Of a stretch of 40,362 bases of DNA, positions 34,825 to 40,362 are shown piece by piece. The stretch spans positions 1 through 40,362 of the forward strand of contig JAZRYW010000006.1 in assembly GCA_045600965.1 (NCBI GenBank), read 5' to 3'. Both the position numbers and the translations under genes were made by a program. The DNA is from RGIG6374 sp045600965 (lineage in GTDB: Bacteria > Bacteroidota > Bacteroidia > Bacteroidales > UBA932). The notes under the pieces were generated by a model, which was not told the origin of the DNA, searched no databases, and saw nothing but the letters and a program-made list of their open reading frames with translations. Position 1 is the first letter of the stretch. Every line of letters begins with the position of its first letter.

Positions 34825-35408
34825 CGGATCTTGACAGGCTCTCACTTCCCCAGATAGAGGGTATCCTGGACGAATACCCCTGGTTTGCGCTCGCGCAGAG
34901 GGAATTCTATATCAGGATGTCCCTGCGCGGGGAGGAATACCGCGACGCCACCGCACCCAAGGTGGCTCTGTATATGCGCCGCCGCAGCGACCTTCCCAGG
35001 GCCGTCGAAGCCGCACGGCTCCGTCGCGAGGAGGCTGACAAGCCGCACACCGCACGCAAGGCTGAAAACGCCCCGGGCCTTTCAGCGGGAGGATACAGGC
35101 GCAATGTCGTAATTGCAGGCGGGGACTACTTCTCCGCCGGAGAGCTGTCAAGCGTGGACGACGGGAATGTGCCGACCTTCGCGCGCTTCTCTCCCGATGA
35201 TCAGGTCACGGCCACAGTGGTTGATACGGCAAGAAGCAACAACCTTGTCGCGGAAGATATCCTATATACGGAGACTCTGGCGCAAATCTATGCAAATCAA
35301 GGCTTTTCAAAGCAGGCTATCGACATATATTCGAAACTAATTTTGTTATATCCGGAAAAAAGTGCTTACTTTGCATCCCTTGTAAAAGAATTGAAAACAA
35401 AAAACTGA
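34818..35408 (+). CDS. Hypothetical protein with C-terminal TPR-like helices
   Basis: Cytoplasmic protein of 196 residues, no signal peptide. The first 60 residues (LPQIEGILDEYPWFALAQRE) and the end (YTETLAQIYANQGFSKQAID, then YSKLILLYPEKSAYFASL) resemble tetratricopeptide helices, separated by a basic, low-complexity linker (about 62-100) . It lies in the conserved order sigma-54 regulator, lptE, this gene, secG. Function unknown; a scaffold role for envelope assembly is a guess from context. Confidence 0.8.
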   Translation: MVADLDRLSLPQIEGILDEYPWFALAQREFYIRMSLRGEEYRDATAPKVALYMRRRSDLPRAVEAARLRREEADKPHTARKAENAPGLSAGGYRRNVVIAGGDYFSAGELSSVDDGNVPTFARFSPDDQVTATVVDTARSNNLVAEDILYTETLAQIYANQGFSKQAIDIYSKLILLYPEKSAYFASLVKELKTKN

Positions 35409-35414
35409 TATTAT

Positions 35415-35729
35415 ATGTACGTAGCTCTATCCATCATCATCGTCATTGCAAGTATACTCTTGACAATCGTCGTATTGGTCCAGAACTCGAAGGGCGGTGG
35501 GCTCGCAGCCAATTTCGCGGCAGGCAACAGTGCCTTCGGCGTACGCCAGACCACCAATTTCCTTGAAAAGACCACTTGGGTGCTGGCAGCAGTGGTTCTC
35601 GTGCTTTCCGTGGCAGCCACCTTCTTCACAGGCGGTTCCACCGGCAAGAGCGCTGCCACCAAGCAGATTCAGCAGCAGGCCGTTGAACAGGCTGCTTTCC
35701 CTTCAAATCCCATTGAAGACGCTGAATAG
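35415..35729 (+). CDS. secG: Preprotein translocase subunit SecG
   Basis: Small inner-membrane subunit of the Sec translocon. The 104-residue product has two membrane helices (about 2-22 and 52-74) around the cytoplasmic loop QNSKGGGLAANFAAGNSAFG, the family signature, with a C-terminal polar tail rich in Gln and Ala. Last gene of the envelope operon, six bases after the TPR-like gene. It ends four bases before the stop codon of the convergent glycerate kinase. Confidence 0.95.
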   Translation: MYVALSIIIVIASILLTIVVLVQNSKGGGLAANFAAGNSAFGVRQTTNFLEKTTWVLAAVVLVLSVAATFFTGGSTGKSAATKQIQQQAVEQAAFPSNPIEDAE

Positions 35730-35752
35730 TTCCTCAGACATTGAGTGAGGAA
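35730..35752. terminator. Possible bidirectional hairpin between secG and glycerate kinase
   Basis: TTCCTCA (35730-35736) pairs with TGAGGAA (35746-35752) around a 9-base loop. It covers the end of the glycerate kinase gene and lies at the secG stop. No long T tract follows on either strand, so terminator function is uncertain. Confidence 0.35.
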
Positions 35753-36789
35753 AGTTTCGAAAGGGCCCTTGCAGGGTCCTTTTCGTTTATCTCGAATATC
35801 CTGGAGATGCCGTTCTCGAAAAGAATCTTTGGAGGACAGCAGTTGTGACCGCACACCACCCACAGTTTCCTGCCCATCTGCCTGCAGATTTCCGCGATGC
35901 CGCCTGTGACTTTCCCGTTGAAGCTCTGTCTGTCGAGGCAGCCCTCACCGGTTATCACAAGGTCGGCGTCTTCGGCCTCCGCGCGTATGTTCGAGGTGTC
36001 GGCAAAGAAACCGCAGCCTGAGATGCGGTCCGCACCGAGTATGTGGAGGGCCGCTCCGGTCCCGCCCGCCGCTCCGCTTCCCGCCGCCTGACGGAAGTCG
36101 TGACGGTTGGAGCCTATGCTCAGCAGGATATTCTCAAGAGTATCGGCATATTCCTTCATACGGGCCTCCAGCCTTTCCAGCATCATTCCGTCAGCGCCTT
36201 TCTGCGCTGCGAAGGTCATCGTCGCTCCGCCCGGTCCGAGCAGGACGCTCGCCACATCGGCAACGCTGTGAAGATGCGCCCCGTCAACCGCCTTGATCGC
36301 CAGGGGGACGACCTCCTTCAGGTCAGCGCCTTGAGGCGTGCCTGCAAGCGCTCTGAGCATACCTTCGCCGCCGTCGTTGGTGGAACTTCCGCCGATTCCT
36401 ACGAATATCTCCCTGCAACCGAGATGCAGGGCCTCCTTGATGAGCAGTCCAAGCCCGAAGGTCGTCGTGCGCTCGGGGTTGCGCCTGGAGTAGGGAATTG
36501 ATGCAAGGGAGCACACCGTCGCCATTTCGATGAAGCAGCCTCCTTTCCCGTCCAGGAGCAGGGGGGCCTTGACCGGATTCATAAACGAATCGACGGCATC
36601 GACAAGGGTTATGATACCGCCACAGTTTGAGTGCAGAACTTCCAGGGAGCCGTCTCCTCCGTCGGCCATAGGTTTGACTGCGGTCTTGCAAAGGGGGAAG
36701 TTCAGCGCTATGGCCTCACCGACCTCCCTGGCCGAAAGGCAACCCTTGAACTTGTCGGGCGCGATGAGTATTTTTCTGTACCGGTCCAC
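35734..36789 (-). CDS. Glycerate kinase
   Basis: Phosphorylates D-glycerate to a phosphoglycerate with ATP. The 351-residue product starts KILIAPDKFKGCLSAREVGEA in pieces typical of the GarK/GlxK family and has MADGGDGS (41-48), IGGSSTNDGGEGMLRAL and DLVITGEGCLD. The start codon is GTG at 36789; no nearby ATG is available and the family N-terminus begins there. The promoter box is five bases upstream, which predicts a leaderless GTG-start mRNA. Whether 2- or 3-phosphoglycerate is made cannot be told from sequence. Confidence 0.93.
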   Translation of the reverse strand: MDRYRKILIAPDKFKGCLSAREVGEAIALNFPLCKTAVKPMADGGDGSLEVLHSNCGGIITLVDAVDSFMNPVKAPLLLDGKGGCFIEMATVCSLASIPYSRRNPERTTTFGLGLLIKEALHLGCREIFVGIGGSSTNDGGEGMLRALAGTPQGADLKEVVPLAIKAVDGAHLHSVADVASVLLGPGGATMTFAAQKGADGMMLERLEARMKEYADTLENILLSIGSNRHDFRQAAGSGAAGGTGAALHILGADRISGCGFFADTSNIRAEAEDADLVITGEGCLDRQSFNGKVTGGIAEICRQMGRKLWVVCGHNCCPPKILFENGISRIFEINEKDPARALSKLSSLNV

Positions 36790-36793
36790 AAGT

Positions 36794-36824
36794 CAAAGGT
36801 AGCAAATCCTTAAATTTTAACAAA
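36794..36824 (-). promoter_or_regulatory. Canonical promoter of the glycerate kinase gene
   Basis: On the minus strand TTTG (36824-36821), exactly 19 bases, then TACCTTTG (36801-36794): a perfect match to the Bacteroidota consensus. The last G is five bases from the first base of the GTG start codon, so the start point should coincide with the start codon. Confidence 0.75.
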
Positions 36825-36862
36825 ATGCAGTACTATGTGATACAAGGTATTTGAATTTGTCA

Positions 36863-36870
36863 TATATTTG
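36863..36870 (+). promoter_or_regulatory. -7 box of the PspC/PadR cluster
   Basis: TATATTTG matches TAnnTTTG, 21 bases before the ATG at 36892. No TTTG at the -33 distance. Confidence 0.5.
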
Positions 36871-36891
36871 CAGCGTCAAATTGCCATTCAA

Positions 36892-37464
36892 ATGAAAAAA
36901 GTAGTAAATGTCAGCATCGGCAGACGTAAGTTCACCCTCAATGAGGACGCCTACACCCGTTTGAACACCTATCTCGACGCATTCAAGGCTCACACCCGTA
37001 TGGGCCTTCAGGCATCGGAGGTTATGGAGGACCTTGAAATGCGTATCGCCGATCTATTCGAGGAGCGCACATTCGCCGGGGAGGCCGTGTCCCTGGAACT
37101 TGTGGAAAGCATAATATCGCAGCTGGGTATGCCTGACGGCGATCAGGATGCCTCCCGTATGGATTTCTCACAGGATGCCTCTTCCTCTTCATCCTCAAAC
37201 GGAGCCGCTCCTGCCCACAAATTCTACCGTGATATGGATTCAGCCCGCATAGGTGGCGTATGTTCCGGCATCGCCTCTTATTTCGACGTGGACCTGACGA
37301 TGATAAGGATAGCGATGTTCGTCCTTCTGCTTGCAGGATCGATAGGATTCTGGTTCTATCTCATCTGCTGGATAGTGGCCCCCAAGGCCGTCACTCCCGC
37401 TCAGAAGTGCGAACTTCGCGGATGGCCCGTAACAGCGGAGAATATGGCGAAATTCCGCAAGTAG
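36892..37464 (+). CDS. Small PspC-domain membrane protein
   Basis: The 190-residue product has an N-terminal soluble domain (1-82, with EVMEDLEMRIADLFEER) and a serine-rich linker (about 91-104). A PspC domain follows at 109-165 (KFYRDMDSARIGGVCSGIA, then one strong membrane helix 138-163), and then a short cytoplasmic tail. PspC proteins respond to membrane stress. The first domain is paralogous to that of the larger PspC protein two genes downstream. The ATG at 36892 is preferred to an upstream non-ATG start because the paralogue begins at the same point. It is followed by a padR gene. Confidence 0.88.
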   Translation: MKKVVNVSIGRRKFTLNEDAYTRLNTYLDAFKAHTRMGLQASEVMEDLEMRIADLFEERTFAGEAVSLELVESIISQLGMPDGDQDASRMDFSQDASSSSSSNGAAPAHKFYRDMDSARIGGVCSGIASYFDVDLTMIRIAMFVLLLAGSIGFWFYLICWIVAPKAVTPAQKCELRGWPVTAENMAKFRK

Positions 37465-37483
37465 GCAGTCAGGAGGAACGCTT

Positions 37484-37822
37484 ATGGAACTTGCAACAAA
37501 TCTTGAAAACACAAAGACCCAGATGCGAAGGGGTGTGCTGGACTTCTGCATCCTTCTCATTCTCAGCAAGAAGGATGAATATGCCTCCTCCATCATCGCA
37601 GAGCTGAAAAAGGCGAAGCTCATAGTGGTGGAGGGTACGCTCTACCCGCTTCTTATTCGGCTCAAGAACCAGGGCCTGCTCGCATACAGGTGGGAGGAGT
37701 CCACACAGGGTCCCCCACGCAAGTATTACACCATCACAGACCGCGGCCGCAAGCAGCTCCTGGAGATGGACGCCGTATGGCAGGAAATGGTTGAAACAAT
37801 GGAATTTCTTAAAAATCAATAG
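37484..37822 (+). CDS. PadR-family transcriptional regulator
   Basis: Winged-helix repressor of 112 residues, with RRGVLDFCILLILSKKDEYA at the start, GTLYPLLIRLKNQGLL as recognition region, and the wing GPPRKYYTITDRGRKQL. A consensus AGGAGG at 37471-37476 lies seven bases before the ATG. PadR genes commonly control an adjacent membrane-protein operon, here most likely the two PspC genes around it. Three bases separate it from the next gene. Confidence 0.93.
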   Translation: MELATNLENTKTQMRRGVLDFCILLILSKKDEYASSIIAELKKAKLIVVEGTLYPLLIRLKNQGLLAYRWEESTQGPPRKYYTITDRGRKQLLEMDAVWQEMVETMEFLKNQ

Positions 37823-37825
37823 TCT

Positions 37826-38839
37826 ATGAAACAGACGGAACAGGTCAGCATTGGAAACAGGGTGTTCGTGCTCGAGGTTGATGCCTATGAGGCTGTGAAA
37901 GAATACCTGAAGAAACTTCAGGACTACTATATGAATATGGAGAACGGCTCCGAAGTTATGGATGGCATCGAGGAAAGGATGGCTGAACTTCTGCAGGAGC
38001 GGGTGAGTGAAGGCAGCGCCGTGACCAAGGCTCAGGTCCTTGAGGTTATGGGCATACTCGGCCAGCCCGAGGAGATCGAGGCTGACCGTGATGGAGGATC
38101 CTCCTCCCGTCCTGCCGACGGCGGCCGTGTCCGCAAGAGGCTTTACCGCGACATCGAGAACAAGTTCATCGGAGGAGTGGCCTCAGGTCTTTCCGCATTC
38201 ACGGGTCTGGACGTGGTGCTGTACCGTATGATATTCGTGCTGCTCACAGTATTGCCTCTGTTCCTTGACAAGGACATCGTAGTGTATATGCCGCTGCTGT
38301 ATGCCATCGCCTGGATATGCATTCCTGCCGCGAAGACCGTGACCCAGAAGTGCCAGATGCACGGAGAGGCCAGTTCCGTGTCAGGCATATATGAGAGGAT
38401 GTGCAGCGAGACGCCTTCCGACCAGCCGGTTTCCAGACGCAGAGGCAGCGGTGTGGGCAGGGTGATACAGTGTCTTGCCGGAATCCTGCTCATCCTCATC
38501 GGACTTCCCGGGATAATCGCAGGCGTTGCCTCCGCCGTTGTCTGCTGCACGAGTATCTTCCCTCTGGAGATAGAGCCGTTCGTGATATCCTCCCTTCCCA
38601 CGCTCGCCTCGGCGTTCATACCCGCTGTGATTATCCTTGCCCTGCTGGTTGCTTTCATTCCTTTTGTGACGATGTTCTACGCAGGCGTGATGATGACTTT
38701 CGATTTCAAGTCCCCCAAATGGCGTCCGGGCCTGTGCCTTTTCTTCTTCTGGGTGATCTGCATAATAGCCCTCGTGGTGGTTGCCATAATCGGAGGCGTG
38801 GGCGCCTTCAACCTCGCAGGTTTCAGGCACTGGGTGTAA
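37826..38839 (+). CDS. Large PspC-domain membrane protein
   Basis: The 337-residue product has the same N-terminal domain as the small PspC protein (1-82, with SEVMDGIEERMAELLQER), a PspC domain at about 104-168 with two membrane helices, a charged loop, and about four further membrane helices to the end. The extra membrane part resembles fused PspC/permease-like proteins of Bacteroidota. Function beyond membrane-stress response is not known. It ends 74 bases before the tRNA terminator on the other strand; no terminator of its own is obvious. Confidence 0.88.
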   Translation: MKQTEQVSIGNRVFVLEVDAYEAVKEYLKKLQDYYMNMENGSEVMDGIEERMAELLQERVSEGSAVTKAQVLEVMGILGQPEEIEADRDGGSSSRPADGGRVRKRLYRDIENKFIGGVASGLSAFTGLDVVLYRMIFVLLTVLPLFLDKDIVVYMPLLYAIAWICIPAAKTVTQKCQMHGEASSVSGIYERMCSETPSDQPVSRRRGSGVGRVIQCLAGILLILIGLPGIIAGVASAVVCCTSIFPLEIEPFVISSLPTLASAFIPAVIILALLVAFIPFVTMFYAGVMMTFDFKSPKWRPGLCLFFFWVICIIALVVVAIIGGVGAFNLAGFRHWV

Positions 38840-38913
38840 GAAGCTTAAACAACTTCTAAAGCCCGTCTTGTTTTACGGTACCGCTTTGCGAATCCTGCGC
38901 AATGGAATTGACG

Positions 38914-38945
38914 AAAAAAGAGGTCGACCCTTTAGTCGACCTCTT
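38914..38945 (-). terminator. Intrinsic terminator of the tRNA-Ser gene
   Basis: An 11-bp perfect stem (38918-38928 with 38935-38945) with a 6-base loop is followed on the minus strand by six T residues. It lies 10 bases after the tRNA 3' end. Confidence 0.88.
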
Positions 38946-38955
38946 CATTTCCCTG

Positions 38956-39043
38956 CGGTGAGGGGGGGATTCGAACCCCCGGTACAGTAATCCCGTACGT
39001 CAGTTTAGCAAACTGGTGGTTTAAGCCACTCACCCACCTCACC
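38956..39043 (-). tRNA. tRNA-Ser (anticodon GCU)
   Basis: An 88-base class II tRNA on the minus strand. Acceptor stem GGTGAGG pairs with CCTCACC followed by discriminator G. The anticodon loop TTGCTAA is held by a CAGT/ACTG stem and gives GCU, reading serine codons AGC and AGU. The long variable arm and the T arm GGGGGTTCGAATCCCCC are present. CCA is not encoded. Confidence 0.97.
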
Positions 39044-39076
39044 GGAACAGCTTGTTCAGCCCCCTTTTGGGGACTG

Positions 39077-39107
39077 CAAATTTAACAAGCTTTTTCTATT
39101 TCACAAA
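39077..39107 (-). promoter_or_regulatory. Canonical promoter of tRNA-Ser
   Basis: TTTG (39107-39104 on the minus strand), exactly 19 bases, then TAAATTTG (39084-39077): a perfect consensus. The start point is about 30 bases before the mature tRNA 5' end. The leader contains a CCCC TTTT GGGG-type hairpin (39061-39072) just after the start point. Confidence 0.8.
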
Positions 39108-39126
39108 ATTTCCTTCAAGGGGACAA

Positions 39127-40074
39127 CTATTTCTTTGCGATGGTCTCGCGCATATCGGTGTCGGCCTTGATGTTCTGGAACTTGTAATAATCCATAATCC
39201 CGAGATTGCCGCTGCGGAAGGCTTCGGCCATAGCGAGGGGAACCTGGGCTTCGGCTTCGATGACGCGGGCGCGCGCGTCCTGTGCCTTGGCCTTGTTCTC
39301 CTGCTCGAGGGCGACGGCCATTGCGCGACGTTCCTCGGCCCGTGCCTGGGCGATATTCTTGTCGGCGTTGGCCTGGTCCATCTGGAGCACTGCACCGATG
39401 TTCTTGCCCACGTCTATGTCGGCAATGTCGATGGAAAGTATCTCGAATGCGGTGCCGGCGTCAAGGCCTTTGTTGAGCACGAGCTTGGAGATGGAGTCGG
39501 GGTTCTCGAGCACCTGCTTGTGGGATTCGGCGCTGCCGATGCTCGACACGATGCCTTCACCCACGCGGGCGAGGACGGTTTCCTCTCCTGCGCCTCCGAC
39601 GAGCTGCTTGATGTTGGCGCGCACTGTGACGCGGGCCTTGGCTATCAGCTGAATGCCGTCCTTGGCCACTGCGGTGACGGGAGGGGTGTTGATGACCTTG
39701 GGGTTGACGGACATCTGCACGGCCTCGAACACGTCTCTTCCGGCCAGGTCGATGGCGGCGGCCATCCTGAAGTCGAGGTTGATGTTGGCCTTGTCAGCGG
39801 ATATGAGGGCGTTGACCACGTTGGGCACGTTGCCCTTGGCGAGGAAGTGGGCCTCGAGCTCGTTGGCATTCAGTTTCAGTCCGGCCTTGGTGCCGGTGAT
39901 CATAGCCATCACGATTGTGCTTACGGGCACTTTCCTCCAGCGCATCAGCACCAGCTGTATGAGGGATATCCTGACTCCCGATATGAGGGCCTGGAACCAG
40001 AGGGTTACAGGGAAGAACCAGAGCAGAATGATAAGAGCGACGAACGCAATTGCAATCCAGATAAGAATTTCCAT
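39127..40074 (-). CDS. floA: Flotillin-like protein FloA
   Basis: Membrane scaffold protein of lipid-raft-like domains (formerly UPF0365). The 315-residue product starts with a hydrophobic hairpin (about 2-50, MEILIWIAIAFVALIILLW in part) and an SPFH-like region (LNANELEAHFLAKGNVPNVV, INTPPVTAVAKDGIQL). It ends in a long Ala/Glu-rich coiled coil (about 220-290, ARAEERRAMAVALEQENKAK). The ATG at 40074 is preferred over one ten codons upstream because the membrane segment begins there. The 147 bases between the gene and the terminal repeat hold a small hairpin (40156-40171) and no convincing promoter. Confidence 0.94.
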   Translation of the reverse strand: MEILIWIAIAFVALIILLWFFPVTLWFQALISGVRISLIQLVLMRWRKVPVSTIVMAMITGTKAGLKLNANELEAHFLAKGNVPNVVNALISADKANINLDFRMAAAIDLAGRDVFEAVQMSVNPKVINTPPVTAVAKDGIQLIAKARVTVRANIKQLVGGAGEETVLARVGEGIVSSIGSAESHKQVLENPDSISKLVLNKGLDAGTAFEILSIDIADIDVGKNIGAVLQMDQANADKNIAQARAEERRAMAVALEQENKAKAQDARARVIEAEAQVPLAMAEAFRSGNLGIMDYYKFQNIKADTDMRETIAKK

Positions 40075-40221
40075 AGTGTTAGAAGCTGTTTTGAAATGGT
40101 TCACGAAAATTATTATAGGTTATTTTTCAGTAGATTTTTTGATGATTTGAAGGAGCAACGGGGTTCCGTTGTGACTGAAAAGCAGCGAAAAATATGCGAA
40201 AAAGAAACATAAGTATTGAAG

Positions 40222-40362
40222 TTAGGAATGATGAAAAAATAAGTTGGTAAAAGATTTATGAAGGATTGTTTATGGATTTTGAATGCGAAATGAAGGAGCG
40301 TAGCGGGCTACGTGACTGAATGACAAATTCAAAGGACGAAACAAGACTCATAAAGATTACCA
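40222..40362. repeat. Right terminal copy of the 141-bp inverted repeat
   Basis: Exact reverse complement of bases 1-141, with the GC palindrome at 40299-40312. Both copies point the same way relative to the window edges, so the flanking unseen sequence probably continues the same element. Confidence 0.95.

Noticed and set aside
1..40362. Terminal inverted repeats as proof of a transposon, linear plasmid or phage
   Set aside because: Content is chromosomal housekeeping with no transposase, integrase, replication or capsid gene, and the exact length of 141 suggests an assembly boundary.

Overview
The window reads as a chromosomal fragment of an uncultured gut- or rumen-type member of the Bacteroidota, order Bacteroidales. 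Evidence is the tandem SusC/SusD pairs, S46 dipeptidyl-peptidase, EF-G paralogue, FloA, the sigma-54 regulator/LptE/TPR/SecG gene order, and promoters of the Bacteroidota type (TTTG, about 19 nt, TAnnTTTG) with few Shine-Dalgarno sites. GC is high for the order (mid-50s percent by eye). I cannot place it to genus. No rRNA, CRISPR array, insertion sequence, prophage or plasmid gene is visible. Both ends carry the same perfect 141-bp sequence in inverted orientation, most likely a dispersed repeat at which assembly stopped.

Bases 154-16862 form a polysaccharide utilisation locus on the + strand: lipoprotein GH5 endoglucanase (GH5_2-like), cytoplasmic GH94 cellobiose phosphorylase, SusC, SusD, a second shorter SusC, a second SusD, a surface lipoprotein with two TIG-like domains and three tandem Trp-rich modules, and a second lipoprotein GH5 (GH5_4-like). 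The simplest model is surface cutting of cellulose or a mixed-linkage beta-glucan, capture and import of cello-oligosaccharides through two SusCD complexes, and phosphorolysis inside the cell. No regulator, inner-membrane sugar permease or beta-glucosidase is present. The arrangement resembles the cellulose-associated loci reported from uncultured rumen Bacteroidetes. The triple-module lipoprotein is the best candidate here for an undescribed glycan-binding system.

Bases 16896-30770 are mostly housekeeping: ksgA and aspS divergent, an OmpA-like/TPR lipoprotein, an overlapping operon dpp7-lolD-trmN6, lepA facing it, a split transketolase, and an ECF sigma, membrane protein and CpxP/Spy-like periplasmic protein cassette meeting rnhB tail to tail.

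Bases 30866-40074 hold an EF-G paralogue whose GTPase motifs are degenerate (EF-G2 type), an envelope operon (sigma-54 activator without sensor domain, LptE-like, TPR-like, SecG), glycerate kinase, a PspC/PadR/PspC cluster, tRNA-Ser(GCU) and flotillin-like floA. Genes are tightly packed and no gene-free gap exceeds 300 bases. Three features of the whole window stand out: a severe shortage of the tetranucleotide CATG, several promoters placed so that transcripts should be leaderless, and convergent gene pairs whose stop codons overlap by 4 bases.
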